Part shown: one piece after another, positions 6,508 to 15,630 of the stretch
Numbering within the stretch: position 1 is the stretch's first letter
Layout of the letters: each line of letters starts with the position of its first letter
From: RUG14199 sp045535205
GTDB taxonomy: Bacteria > Bacillota > Clostridia > Oscillospirales > CAG-272
Assembly (NCBI GenBank): GCA_045535205.1
Contig: JAZSLF010000024.1
Span: 1 to 26,326, forward strand
Length of the DNA stretch: 26,326 nt
Reading direction: 5' to 3'
Position numbers and translations under genes: made by a program
Notes under the pieces: generated by a model
What the model was told of the DNA's origin: nothing
Database searches by the model: none
Seen by the model: only the letters and a program-made list of their open reading frames with translations

Positions 6508-8548
6508 ACTTAATGAACCTAAGTGCACCTGTAGGACATTCGTCAACGCAGAGGTGACAGGAAGCACAGCCGCTTACCGCATCGGGATCATTGAACTCAG
6601 CTTTAATGACTGTACCGAAGCCACGGCCCACGAGGCCGAGAAGCCCCTTCTTTGCAACTTCATCGCAAACACGAACACAGAGTGAGCAAAGAATACATTT
6701 TGACTGATCTCTTTCGATAGAAACGAGAGATGCTTCCCTTTGAATAATATTCTTCTCACCTGCAAGTCTTTGGGGCTCGACTCTGTAATCGTCAGCATAC
6801 TTTATGAGTTTACACTCGCCGTAATCGTGACAGCCGCAGGAGAGACAGCGTGACGCTTCACGTCGTGCTTCTTCTTCGGAAAGGCCGAGATATATTTCGT
6901 CAAAATCGAATTTTCTTTCATCTGCAGAGCGGGTGGGCATCTTAACTCTCGGTGCCTTTTCTCTGTCTTGGAGCATATCGGGAGTTACCACTCTTTCGGA
7001 AACAAATGGCTTTCTGTAAGGAACAGTCTCACCGTTCAGATAACTGTCGATAACCTGTGCCGCCTTATTTGCTTCACCGATTGCCGCAATTGCGATGGAC
7101 GCACCTCTGTTGGTGGCATCACCGCCTGCAAATACACCTTCAAGAGAAGTTCTGAAGGAGTTTTCGTCGGCACATATCATGCCCCTCTGTGTCTTTTCGA
7201 TCGTCTCAAAGCCTTCTGCGGAAATAGTCTGACCGATGGCACAGATAACTGTATCTACATCAAGGTATTCAAATTTGCCTTCAACTGCTACGGGGGAGCG
7301 TCTTCCGCTGGCATCAGCCTCGCCCAGCTCCATCACCTGAAGCTTTACAGTCTCTACCTTGCCGTTTTCACCGATAATCTCACAAGGATTGCAGAGGAAC
7401 TTGAACTCTACGCCTTCTTCGATGGCTTCTTCAATTTCAATGTCCTCCGCAGGCATTTCGCTTCTTGTACGGCGATAGATAACATACACCTTTTCAGCAC
7501 CGAGACGAACTGCACTTCTGCAGGCATCCATAGCGGTGTTACCGCCGCCGACTACCGCAACTCTCCTGCCCATTGATACCTTGTCTGTATCTCCCGAATT
7601 AAAGAGAGACACCTCACGGAGAAAATCTATACCGCCGACAACACCCTCAAGGTCCTCGCCCACGCAACGCATACTGCTGCTTTTCCACGCACCGATGCCG
7701 ATAAATACGGCATCGTACTGTGAGCGTATTTCTTCAAGAGTAATGTCAGAGCCTACCTTAACGCCGTTTTTCATTTCAACGCCTAATTTTTCGATCTCTG
7801 CTATTTCTCTGTCGAGCACCTTCTTTGAAAGTCTGTATGAGGGAATACCGTATCTGAGCATACCGCCCATCTTTGCCATCGCATCGAATATTGTTACGCT
7901 GTGTCCTTTAAGGCGAAGGAAATAAGCCGCCGTCAGTCCCGCAGGACCGCCGCCGATAACGGCAACCTTTTTGCCGCTTTCCTTTGCAATTTCGGGAGTG
8001 AATGTATTTTCCTCCAGATCTTTGTCTGCGGCAAAAAATTTAAGGTGAGCGATTGAAATGGGTTCTTCAACCATTTTTCTTCTGCACGCCGTCTCGCAGG
8101 GGTGAGGGCAAACTCTGCCTATGGAAGCAGGAAGCGGAAGCTTTTCTTTTATAAGCTTTACTGCACCGTGCCAGTCTCCCTCGGAGATAAGCTTCACGTA
8201 GCCCTGACAGTCTGTTCCTGCAGGACAGTTAAGAGTGCAGGGGCCCTTGCAGTCGCCGTTGTGGTCACTCATGAGAAGCTCAAGGGCTATCTTTCTTGAA
8301 CGACACACTCTTTCTGTATTTGTATGAACCACCATTCCGTCTGCCGCAACAGTTGCACAGGCACGGAACAGCTTGGGACTTCCTTCGATCTCAACCGTAC
8401 AAAGACCGCAGGCACCGTACACCTTTACGGCCTCGCTGTGACAGAGGGTGGGAATTTCAATGCCGTTTTCCTTGGCAATTTTCAGAACCGTATCGCCTTT
8501 TTTACCGACAACTTCCTTGCCGTCTATAATAAGCTTTATTTCATCCAT
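6506..8548 (-). CDS. NuoG/NfnB-like fusion iron-sulfur flavoprotein (probable StnC-type bifurcating transhydrogenase subunit)
   Basis: The start is ATG at 8548, seven bases after AAAGGAGGT; a GTG nine bases upstream overlaps that site and is rejected. The product has 680 residues. Residues 1-110 are NuoG-like: a [2Fe-2S] site (Cys36, 47, 50, 64) and a His-Cys [4Fe-4S] motif (His96, Cys100, 104, 108). Residues 111-585 resemble GltD/NfnB: Cys114, 147, 151 and 155, an FAD fold GGGPAG (199-204), and a second Rossmann fold GGGNTAM (334-340) followed by YRRTRSEMPA, where the arginines suggest NADPH. Residues 610-680 hold two [4Fe-4S] motifs (Cys618/621/624/628 and 661/664/667/671). With NuoE- and NuoF-like partners upstream, this matches the Sporomusa-type (Stn) transhydrogenase that couples NADPH to NADH and ferredoxin. 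It has no hydrogenase H-cluster or molybdopterin domain. The exact reaction is inferred. Confidence 0.85.
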   Translation of the reverse strand: MDEIKLIIDGKEVVGKKGDTVLKIAKENGIEIPTLCHSEAVKVYGACGLCTVEIEGSPKLFRACATVAADGMVVHTNTERVCRSRKIALELLMSDHNGDCKGPCTLNCPAGTDCQGYVKLISEGDWHGAVKLIKEKLPLPASIGRVCPHPCETACRRKMVEEPISIAHLKFFAADKDLEENTFTPEIAKESGKKVAVIGGGPAGLTAAYFLRLKGHSVTIFDAMAKMGGMLRYGIPSYRLSKKVLDREIAEIEKLGVEMKNGVKVGSDITLEEIRSQYDAVFIGIGAWKSSSMRCVGEDLEGVVGGIDFLREVSLFNSGDTDKVSMGRRVAVVGGGNTAMDACRSAVRLGAEKVYVIYRRTRSEMPAEDIEIEEAIEEGVEFKFLCNPCEIIGENGKVETVKLQVMELGEADASGRRSPVAVEGKFEYLDVDTVICAIGQTISAEGFETIEKTQRGMICADENSFRTSLEGVFAGGDATNRGASIAIAAIGEANKAAQVIDSYLNGETVPYRKPFVSERVVTPDMLQDREKAPRVKMPTRSADERKFDFDEIYLGLSEEEARREASRCLSCGCHDYGECKLIKYADDYRVEPQRLAGEKNIIQREASLVSIERDQSKCILCSLCVRVCDEVAKKGLLGLVGRGFGTVIKAEFNDPDAVSGCASCHLCVDECPTGALRFIK

Positions 8549-8562
8549 TTTCCGCACCTCCT

Positions 8563-10314
8563 TTAATCAACTCTGATCGCACCGAATTTGCAGAGGGTCA
8601 TACATTGTCCGCACTTTATGCACTTTTCGCCGTCAATTGAGTGGGCGTTCTTGAGTTCACCCGAAATTGCACCGACGGGACACTTTTTAGCACAGAGCGT
8701 ACAGCCCTTACACTTATCGGCATCTATTGTATAAGAAAGCAGAGATGCACATTCGTGGGCGGGACACTTCTTTTCGTTTATATGAGCTTCATATTCGTTT
8801 CTGAAATAACGGATGGTCGTTAAAACGGGGTTGGGCGCTGTCTGACCGAGACCGCAGAGTGCACCGTCTTTTATTGCCATACAGAGCTCTTCAAGAAGCT
8901 CAACGTCACCCTCTTTTCCATTTCCTTCGACTATACGTGTAAGTATCTCCTGCATACGCTTCGTGCCTATTCTGCAATGAACACATTTGCCACAGGATTC
9001 CTTTGCCGTAAAGTCAAGGAAGAACTTTGCCATTCCGACCATGCAGGTGGAAACGTCCATAACTACCATACCGCCCGAACCCATAATGGCACCTGTGGCA
9101 CCGAGCTTTTTGTAATCAATTACAGTATCAAGAAGCTCCGAAGGGATACAGCCGCCGGAGGGTCCGCCCATCTGAACCGCTTTGAACTCAGCATCGTTTT
9201 TAATACCGCCGCCGATATCGAATATTACGTCACGAAGGGTCATACCCATAGGTATTTCAACGAGCCCCCCTCGTTTGATCTTTCCTGTGAGGGCAAATAC
9301 CTTTGTACCCTTACTGTCTTCTGTTCCCATAGCGGCAAAGGCTTCGCCGCCGTTTTTGATTATCCATGCAACGTTTGCATAGGTCTCAACGTTGTTGATG
9401 TTGGAGGGCTTCAGCCAGTAGCCTGCCTGAGCAGGAAACGGAGGCTTGAGTCTGGGCATACCTCTTTCGCCCTCAAGAGATTCAATAAGTGCAGTTTCTT
9501 CACCGCATACGAATGCACCTGCACCCGCTTTTATACGGAAGTTACAGGTAAAATTACTTCCGAGAATATTTTCGCCTGCAAAGCCGATTTCTTTTGCCTG
9601 CTTAATGGCTTCTTCTAGACGGACTATTGCAAGGGGATATTCTGCTCTTACGTAAATTACGGCTTCGTCTGCGCCGATGGCATATGCACCGATAAGCATA
9701 CCTTCAAGGAGGGTATGGGGGTCACTTTCAAGAACGGCTCTGTCCATGAACGCACCGGGGTCACCCTCGTCGGCATTACAGATAAGATATTTCTTCTCGC
9801 CCGCAGAATTTCTTGCGGCATTCCACTTGAACCATGTGGGAAAGCCTGCGCCGCCTCGTCCTGCAAGTCCGGAAACCTTAATGATTTCAATAACTTCTTC
9901 GGGAGTTTTTCCGTTAAGAATACTCTTTATCGCTTCATAACCGCCTTTTTCTATGTATGAGTCAATATTCGTAGGGTCAATAATACCGCAGTTACGAAGG
10001 GCTATTCTTGTCTGCTTTTCAAGAAAAGCCGCATCCTCTTTTTCTATTTCAAAAGATAAAAGCTTTGAAAAGTCACCGCTTATTACCGCATCCGCCAAAG
10101 TCTCTGCGTCTTTTTCGGAAACTCTTACAAGACGGTGAAGCTTTTCGTTTTCATAAATATCAACGATGGGCTCAAGAAAGCACATTCCGATGCATCCCGT
10201 AACACCGAGACTTACGCCGTCCTTTCCGTCAAAAAGAGCTTCAAGCTTTGAATAAAGTTTGCCTGCACCTGCGGCAATTCCGCAGCTGCCCTGTCCTACT
10301 ACTACTTTTACCAT
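8563..10314 (-). CDS. NuoF/HydB-like NADH-binding FMN iron-sulfur subunit
   Basis: This 583-residue protein starts at an ATG preceded by AAGGAG. Its N-terminal thioredoxin-like [2Fe-2S] domain (1-90) shows three cysteines (11, 41, 45). The core carries the FMN/NADH-binding loops AGRGGAGFPTW (from 151) and NADEGDPG (180-187), an SLBB region, and the NuoF [4Fe-4S] site at Cys441, 444, 447 and 487. The C-terminus adds a double ferredoxin domain (Cys535/538/541/545 and 565/568/571/575). Complex I NuoF lacks the added N- and C-terminal domains; they are typical of soluble HydB/HndC/HoxF-type subunits, many of which bifurcate electrons. The NuoE-like gene ends 15 bases upstream and the fusion flavoprotein begins 14 bases downstream, so the three are surely co-expressed. 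Confidence 0.93.
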   Translation of the reverse strand: MVKVVVGQGSCGIAAGAGKLYSKLEALFDGKDGVSLGVTGCIGMCFLEPIVDIYENEKLHRLVRVSEKDAETLADAVISGDFSKLLSFEIEKEDAAFLEKQTRIALRNCGIIDPTNIDSYIEKGGYEAIKSILNGKTPEEVIEIIKVSGLAGRGGAGFPTWFKWNAARNSAGEKKYLICNADEGDPGAFMDRAVLESDPHTLLEGMLIGAYAIGADEAVIYVRAEYPLAIVRLEEAIKQAKEIGFAGENILGSNFTCNFRIKAGAGAFVCGEETALIESLEGERGMPRLKPPFPAQAGYWLKPSNINNVETYANVAWIIKNGGEAFAAMGTEDSKGTKVFALTGKIKRGGLVEIPMGMTLRDVIFDIGGGIKNDAEFKAVQMGGPSGGCIPSELLDTVIDYKKLGATGAIMGSGGMVVMDVSTCMVGMAKFFLDFTAKESCGKCVHCRIGTKRMQEILTRIVEGNGKEGDVELLEELCMAIKDGALCGLGQTAPNPVLTTIRYFRNEYEAHINEKKCPAHECASLLSYTIDADKCKGCTLCAKKCPVGAISGELKNAHSIDGEKCIKCGQCMTLCKFGAIRVD

Positions 10315-10329
10315 GACAAAGCTCCTTCC

Positions 10330-10812
10330 TTAACCGTTTTCTCTGAGAGACTCAAGTATCTCTTTTACCTTTGCAGGTGTGAGAGAACCGTATGTGTCAT
10401 CGTTTATCATCATTACGGGAGACAGACTGCAACAGCCGAGACATGCCACGTGAGTAAGTGTGAAAAGTCCATCCTCGGTCGTTTCTCCGTCTCTGATGCC
10501 GATAGTCTCGTGAATAGCTTCTGCAATTCTGTCGGAGCCGTTTACGTGACAAGCTGTTCCCTGACAGAGCAGTATAAGATATTTACCAACCGGCTTGAAG
10601 CGGAACTGCGTGTAAAAGGTTGCAACTCCCATTACTCTTGCAGGAGTCTTCCCTGTTCTTTCAGCTATGTGATAAAGCACGTCGGTGGGCAGATAGCCGT
10701 ATATATCCTGTGCTTTCTGAAGTATTGTTATAAGGCTTCCCGAAATATTTGCATACTCGGAAAGAACGCCTTCAAGAAGTGACAGATCACTCTTTTTGCA
10801 TTCTGAACACAT
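10330..10812 (-). CDS. NuoE/HydC-like [2Fe-2S] subunit
   Basis: This 160-residue protein has the thioredoxin-like [2Fe-2S] fold of NuoE, with ligands Cys83, Cys88, Cys124 and Cys128 in CQGTACHV and CLGCCS. An N-terminal helical part includes the family stretches GYLP and GVATFYTQF. Its length matches NuoE/HydC (about 160). The start is ATG at 10812, preceded by AAGGAAA. In this family the subunit passes electrons to or from the FMN subunit, which is encoded next. The short N-terminal MCSECKK contains two extra cysteines whose role is unknown. Confidence 0.93.
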   Translation of the reverse strand: MCSECKKSDLSLLEGVLSEYANISGSLITILQKAQDIYGYLPTDVLYHIAERTGKTPARVMGVATFYTQFRFKPVGKYLILLCQGTACHVNGSDRIAEAIHETIGIRDGETTEDGLFTLTHVACLGCCSLSPVMMINDDTYGSLTPAKVKEILESLRENG

Positions 10813-10841
10813 TTGTGTTTCCTTCTTTCTCTATGTGAATA

Positions 10842-11351
10842 TTACACTTTAAGCTCGTAAAAAACAACATCGATGCTTCTGTCAAATTTATATGCCGCAC
10901 CGTGTATCACACCGCACCTTTCAAATCCGAAGCTCTCATGCATTTTACAGCTTACCGTGTTTTCTCCCGTAATGACGGAAACGACCGTACGGGTATTCTC
11001 GTCTTCCCTTGCAAGACGGAGTATTTCCTCCATAAGAGCTTTTCCGATACCCTCTCTTTGATGCTTGTGAGACACGTACACCGAAAGCTCAACGGTGGAA
11101 TTGTAGGCAGGTTTTACCCTGAAAGGAGAAAGGCAGGCATAGCCTACCGTTTCTCCGTCTTTTTTTGCTACTATAAGTGGATGGTTGTTTTTGTTGTGCT
11201 GTAAGAACCACTCAAAGCGATCCTCGTAAGTACGTGGATAAAGATCAAGGGTAGCAACCCCGTTTTCCACCTCGTAATTATAAATACCGAGAATGGCCAA
11301 AACATCTTCCGCTGTGGCTGTGCTTACAGCTATGCTGTGTTTTCTTATCAT
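10842..11351 (-). CDS. GNAT-family N-acetyltransferase (phosphinothricin acetyltransferase-like)
   Basis: This 169-residue protein fits the PAT/Bar-type branch of GNAT enzymes. It has a motif like EDVLAILGIYNYEV near the N-terminus, a beta-strand pair ELSVYVS, and the acetyl-CoA pyrophosphate loop QREGIGKAL at about 98-107. It ends with HESFGFERCGV, the usual motif B area. Such enzymes acetylate amino groups of small molecules; the substrate here is unknown. Its ATG overlaps the stop of the upstream dehydrogenase gene by four bases (ATGA), so the two are translationally coupled. The NuoE-like gene follows after 29 bases. Confidence 0.88.
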   Translation of the reverse strand: MIRKHSIAVSTATAEDVLAILGIYNYEVENGVATLDLYPRTYEDRFEWFLQHNKNNHPLIVAKKDGETVGYACLSPFRVKPAYNSTVELSVYVSHKHQREGIGKALMEEILRLAREDENTRTVVSVITGENTVSCKMHESFGFERCGVIHGAAYKFDRSIDVVFYELKV

Positions 11352-12616
11352 TTAACGTCTCTGAGAAGGCGGTTTTCAGCTTCCGTACACCAGAGACCGT
11401 TATTCTTCTTACAAATAGCATCGAGGTCCGCGAACAGCTCTGCATTTTCTCCGCCTTCAGCCGCCTTTGCACCGAAATCTGCAATTGCGGTTAAAGGAAG
11501 CTCGATATGAGTGTAGATAAGCTTCTTGCCGCCGGGAATTTCGGGGAGCCTGAGAGTTGTATCTGCGTCTGCATTGAGGCCGCCGATGTGTGTTATCATA
11601 CCCGCAGGGTTAATTTTTCCTGTTTCCATGAGTGCGATGGACTCTTTGAGGTCATCGGTGTTGCCACCGCTGTTAGCTGCGATATGAGTTGCGCTGTAAT
11701 GAACGTTGTAGAAATTGAAAAGTGCACTGAACTGAGGATTTGTGGGGCCTGCAAAGAAGTTGAGACAGCCGTCACGGGCAAGAAGTGCATCTGCCATTTC
11801 AACAACGGGCTTTACGGGAGCATATACGAATACGTCATTGAAGCCCTCATCGTTTGTCATATCACGGATATACTTAACGGGATCTTCAAGCTTGCCTGTA
11901 TTGATGTATACAAGCTTTGTTCCGCACTTTGCCGCTTCTTCAACGGTGATAAGAGATGCGGCTCTTTCAAGTCTCGCATCGTCAAGGTCCGTCACAACGA
12001 GAAGCTTCGGAGGACGGCCGCCGTGAATTGCATAGTCAACAGCACCGAGCCCCATGGGACCTGCACCTGCAAGAATAGCCATGTTCCCTCCGTCAACAAC
12101 GCCCATATCGTGAACGTACGTGCCGGGCTTGATGTGGTAGTTGGCATGGAAGCCGCCTACGATACAGCTCATGGGCTCTGCAAGGCTTCCCCAGAAGAAC
12201 GCATCACCTTTGTAGTGGAGAAGGCATCCGCATTCCATAACTTCGTTGGGGATAATAACGTAGGTTGCACCGCCGCCGATATTCTGATAGGAATAACCGG
12301 GAGCAGACAGAGAGCCCTTATAATTGAGGGCAGGCTGGATAGCAAAGCGTTCGCCCGCCTTAAATTCATTTGCCCACTTGGAGCCTACTGCGATTATCTC
12401 ACCGCAAAACTCATGGCCGAGAATAACGGGGTTTTCAGCCACGTTATCGGGTACTCTTTTATGGTCAGCACCCTGAAGTGCCGCCTTATGTGAAGACATA
12501 CAGATACTGTCGCAAACTACCTTGGCAAGTATCTCGTCATCCTTCATTTCTGGAAGCTCAAATTCTTCTGTACGTATATCATTCTTTCCGTACAGTCTCA
12601 TAGCTCTTGTTTTCAT
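11348..12616 (-). CDS. Zinc-type medium-chain dehydrogenase, sorbose-1-phosphate reductase-like
   Basis: The 422-residue product has the alcohol dehydrogenase layout: a catalytic N-terminal domain with GHEFCGEIIAVGS (about 67-79), then a Rossmann domain with LAGAGPMGLGAVDYA. Its length and the stretches CMSSHKAALQGADHKRVP and IGGLNADADTTLRLPEIPGGKKL resemble the SorE/YggP group of L-sorbose-1-phosphate reductases and related gut Clostridia enzymes. I cannot fix the substrate; a sugar or polyol phosphate is likely, with NAD(P)H as cofactor. The usual structural zinc cysteine cluster is not obvious. The gene follows trpS by 24 bases and overlaps the acetyltransferase gene by four. Confidence 0.82.
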   Translation of the reverse strand: MKTRAMRLYGKNDIRTEEFELPEMKDDEILAKVVCDSICMSSHKAALQGADHKRVPDNVAENPVILGHEFCGEIIAVGSKWANEFKAGERFAIQPALNYKGSLSAPGYSYQNIGGGATYVIIPNEVMECGCLLHYKGDAFFWGSLAEPMSCIVGGFHANYHIKPGTYVHDMGVVDGGNMAILAGAGPMGLGAVDYAIHGGRPPKLLVVTDLDDARLERAASLITVEEAAKCGTKLVYINTGKLEDPVKYIRDMTNDEGFNDVFVYAPVKPVVEMADALLARDGCLNFFAGPTNPQFSALFNFYNVHYSATHIAANSGGNTDDLKESIALMETGKINPAGMITHIGGLNADADTTLRLPEIPGGKKLIYTHIELPLTAIADFGAKAAEGGENAELFADLDAICKKNNGLWCTEAENRLLRDVK

Positions 12617-12640
12617 AACTGACCGCCTCTTTTCTTCGTA

Positions 12641-13648
12641 TTAAAATCTTTTGGGCTCAATAAAGCCAAGCTTACGTCTTACCTTTGACATTGTACGCTG
12701 AGCAGCACGTGCCGCCTCGCCTGCACCCTCTGCCATTACTTCTTCAAGATACTTCTTGTCTGCGGAGAGTCTTGCAAATTCGCTTCTTACACCGGAAAGG
12801 GAATCTGCAACCGTCTCACCTACGGCAAGCTTGAAGTCACCGTAGCCTCTGCCTTCAAATTCCGCTTCAATATCCTCAAAGCTCTTGCCTGTAACTGCAC
12901 CGTAAATGGACATGAGGTTTTCAATTCCCTCTTTGCCCTCGCCTCTCTTTACCTCACAGCCGGAGTCCGTAACAGCTCTCTTGAACTTACGGATGACCGT
13001 ATCCTTATCGTCAAGTATTCTGATAACGGCATTCTCGTTTTCGTCAGACTTGCTCATCTTCTTTGTGGGCTCTGCAAGGGACATTATTCTTGCACTTGAC
13101 TTCGCGATATAAGGATCGGGAACAACGAAGGTATCACCGTACACACCGTTGAAACGTCCTGCAATATCACGGGCAAGTTCAAGGTGCTGCTTCTGGTCGC
13201 TTCCCACAGGAACAAGCTCCGTCTGATAAAGAAGGATGTCTGCCGCCATAAGAGAGGGATAGGTAAAGAGACCTGCGTTTATATTATCGGCGTTCTTTGC
13301 GCTCTTGTCCTTGAACTGTGTCATTCTTGAAAGCTCACCGAACATTGTGTAGCAATCAAGTATCCAGCCCAGCTCTGCGTGTGCTGCAACGTGGCTCTGC
13401 ACGAACAGCACGTTCTTCTGAGGATCGAGTCCGCAAGCCATATAGAGAGCAAGCGTATCATAGGTGCGGCGGCGAAGCTCTGCGGGATTCTGTCTTACCG
13501 TTATTGCGTGCATATCAACAACGCAGTAATAACAGCGGTATTCATCTGAAAATGCGGAAAAATTCTTGATAGCACCAAGATAATTTCCGAGTGTCAGCAT
13601 TCCTGACGGCTGTACGCCTGAAAAAACAACCTTCTTGTCTTTAAACAT
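12641..13648 (-). CDS. trpS: Tryptophanyl-tRNA synthetase
   Basis: This enzyme charges tRNA-Trp with tryptophan in the cytoplasm. The 335-residue product shows class I signatures: PSGMLTLGNY (14-23, the HIGH equivalent) and KKMSKS (196-201). Other TrpS stretches are YCVVDMHAIT, FVQSHVAAHAELGW, and QKQHLELARDIA. Its length matches bacterial TrpS (about 330). I use the ATG at 13648; an in-frame TTG at 13669 adds seven residues with no ribosome binding site. The GAAAGG before the ATG is rather far away (13 bases). It is the first gene of the minus-strand run and has its own consensus promoter. No T-box leader is seen. Confidence 0.97.
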   Translation of the reverse strand: MFKDKKVVFSGVQPSGMLTLGNYLGAIKNFSAFSDEYRCYYCVVDMHAITVRQNPAELRRRTYDTLALYMACGLDPQKNVLFVQSHVAAHAELGWILDCYTMFGELSRMTQFKDKSAKNADNINAGLFTYPSLMAADILLYQTELVPVGSDQKQHLELARDIAGRFNGVYGDTFVVPDPYIAKSSARIMSLAEPTKKMSKSDENENAVIRILDDKDTVIRKFKRAVTDSGCEVKRGEGKEGIENLMSIYGAVTGKSFEDIEAEFEGRGYGDFKLAVGETVADSLSGVRSEFARLSADKKYLEEVMAEGAGEAARAAQRTMSKVRRKLGFIEPKRF

Positions 13649-13707
13649 AATTCTATATCTGCCTTTCAAGGTAACTTTATTAAAAAGCTATATTATTCTA
13701 TTAAATT

Positions 13708-13736
13708 ATTATATATTAAAAGAATACCTCTGTCAA
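13708..13736 (-). promoter_or_regulatory. Consensus sigma-A promoter for trpS and following genes
   Basis: On the minus strand, TTGACA (13736-13731) and TATAAT (13713-13708) are spaced by 17 bases, a perfect consensus. Transcription should start near 13701, about 53 bases before trpS, which is too short for a T-box. Confidence 0.88.
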
Positions 13737-13811
13737 TGATTTAAGCACAAAAACCGACACTCACAGCCTTTCTTTTTCTTTCCTCCGACTGTAATTAAGG
13801 GATTTCAGCCA

Positions 13812-13840
13812 TTGACTTTTTACAAGTTGTAATGTATAAT
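13812..13840 (+). promoter_or_regulatory. Sigma-A promoter for proS
   Basis: TTGACT (13812-13817), a 17-base spacer and TATAAT (13835-13840) lie 56 bases before the proS ATG. The start near 13847 gives a leader of about 50 bases with an AAGGAG ribosome binding site. Confidence 0.85.
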
Positions 13841-13895
13841 GTTATATTGTAAAATTGTATAAATATGTCTATATGAGACCAAGGAGATAAAAATT

Positions 13896-15620
13896 ATGAA
13901 AGTATCGGTACTTTTAGGCGAAAGATTTAAAGAAGCTCCCTCCTCCTGTTCCATCGAAAGCCACAAGCTGATGACAAGAGGCGGATACATGAAATATATG
14001 AGCAACGGTATTTATTCTCTCTTTACTCCCGCCAAGAGAATAGCTAAGAAAATTGAAGCTATCATCAGAGAGGAAATGGACAGAATTGACGGTCAGGAGG
14101 TCATGTTCCCCGTTGTTATGCCCGCTTCTCTTTGGGAAGAATCGGGCAGATATACCGCAATCGGCTCTGAAATGGCACGTTTTACCGACAGAAGCGGAAA
14201 TAAGATGGTTCTCGGTATGACCCACGAAGAAGCTGCTGTTCATCTTGCAAGAAACACAGCAAGCTCTTACACACAGTATCCTTTCATGATATACCAGATC
14301 CAGACAAAATTCCGTGACGAGCCCCGTGCAAGAGGCGGTCTTATCAGAGTTCGTGAGTTCACCATGAAGGATGCTTACTCCTTCCACACCTCACAGGAGG
14401 ATCTTGAAGCTTACTACGACAGAGCTTATGAAGCTTATGAAAGAATTTACAAGAGAGCAGGCGCCAAAAATGTTGTTGCGGTAAAGTCCGACTCAGGTAT
14501 GATGGGCGGAAGCATTTCCCACGAATTTATGCTTCTCACAGAGATAGGCGAGGATACTATTGCCATCTGTAACGAATGCGGCTTCAGAGCCAACATGGAG
14601 GTTGCAGACCTTACGGTTATCAACGAAGCCGGTGAGATCTCTGACCTTGAAAAAGTACACACTCCCGAAACGAAGACCATTGAAGACCTTTCAAAGCTTC
14701 TGAAGATCGATGAAAAGAAGCTTATGAAGGCTGTTGTTTACCAGAGAAACAAGGATGATTCCTACATTATTATTTTTGTGAGAGGCGACATTGAAGTCAA
14801 CGAAACAAAGCTTCGTAACCTCCTCGGCGAAGAAATTCATCCCGCAACGGTTATCACAGAGGAAAGCGGCATAGTTGCAGGCTTTATCGGCCCTAAAGGA
14901 ATTACGGAAAACTGCACCGTCGTTTATGATAAGTCCCTTGAGGGAATAAACTCCTTCGTTTGCGGTGCAAACGAAGCTGACTACCACTACACAGGCCTCA
15001 ATATTGAGCGTGATCTCGGCGAAGTAAGCTTCGTTGACGTAGCTAAGATATACGAAGGCGCTATCTGTCCCATTTGTAAGAAGCCAGCTATTACAATAAA
15101 GAAGGGTATTGAAGTAGGTAACATCTTCCAGCTCGGAACAAAGTATACCAAATCAATGGAAATGACTTACCTTGACAAAGACGGCGAAGCAAAGAATCCC
15201 ATAATGGGCTGCTACGGCATCGGTGTCGGCAGACTTATGGCTTCCGTTTGTCAGGAAAGCTGTGACAACTACGGCCCTATCTGGCCCATTTCAATCGCTC
15301 CCTGGCATGTTGAAGTATGCAACCTCAGATGCACAGACGAAGCAGTAAACGGTACAGCACTCAAGCTTTATGAAGACCTTAAAAACGCAGGTGTAGAGGT
15401 TCTCTACGATGACAGAGACATCCGTCCCGGCTCCATGTTCGCAGATGCCGATCTTTTCGGTGTTCCCGTTCGTGCAGTTGTAAGTCCCAAGACCTGTGAA
15501 AAGGGCGTTGTAGAAGTTTCCCTCAGAGACAAGAGTCTGAAAACTGAATTTGCCATTGAAAATGCGGCAGACGAGATCAAGGCACTTGTTGAAAAGCTTC
15601 TTGCAGAATTTGATATATAA
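13896..15620 (+). CDS. proS: Prolyl-tRNA synthetase (bacterial type)
   Basis: The enzyme attaches proline to tRNA-Pro. The 574-residue length matches bacterial-type ProS with the internal editing (INS/YbaK) domain. Class II signatures are visible: motif 2 FRDEPRARGGLIRVREF (about 138-155) with TMKDAYSFH after it, and motif 3 GCYGIGVGRLM (about 435-445). The stretch from about 225 to 410 holds the editing insertion, including GIVAGFIGP and FVCGANEADYHYTGLN. A C-terminal anticodon-binding domain (about 470-570) includes LYDDRDIRPGSMFADADLFGVP. The start is ATG at 13896 after AAGGAGATAAAAATT. Confidence 0.97.
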   Translation: MKVSVLLGERFKEAPSSCSIESHKLMTRGGYMKYMSNGIYSLFTPAKRIAKKIEAIIREEMDRIDGQEVMFPVVMPASLWEESGRYTAIGSEMARFTDRSGNKMVLGMTHEEAAVHLARNTASSYTQYPFMIYQIQTKFRDEPRARGGLIRVREFTMKDAYSFHTSQEDLEAYYDRAYEAYERIYKRAGAKNVVAVKSDSGMMGGSISHEFMLLTEIGEDTIAICNECGFRANMEVADLTVINEAGEISDLEKVHTPETKTIEDLSKLLKIDEKKLMKAVVYQRNKDDSYIIIFVRGDIEVNETKLRNLLGEEIHPATVITEESGIVAGFIGPKGITENCTVVYDKSLEGINSFVCGANEADYHYTGLNIERDLGEVSFVDVAKIYEGAICPICKKPAITIKKGIEVGNIFQLGTKYTKSMEMTYLDKDGEAKNPIMGCYGIGVGRLMASVCQESCDNYGPIWPISIAPWHVEVCNLRCTDEAVNGTALKLYEDLKNAGVEVLYDDRDIRPGSMFADADLFGVPVRAVVSPKTCEKGVVEVSLRDKSLKTEFAIENAADEIKALVEKLLAEFDI

Positions 15621-15630
15621 TGTGTAAAAT

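Noticed and set aside
6968..7576. 202-codon plus-strand open frame inside the flavoprotein gene
   Set aside because: It is antisense to a gene with several conserved cofactor motifs and has no start signal or known domain.
11507..12493. 328-codon open frame opposite the zinc-type dehydrogenase
   Set aside because: It mirrors a well-supported enzyme gene, has no ribosome binding site, and shows no recognisable domain. It is a by-product of codon use on the other strand.
13649..13895. T-box riboswitch for trpS or proS
   Set aside because: Both promoters lie about 50 bases before their genes and no GGUGGNACCGCG-like T-box motif or terminator is present.
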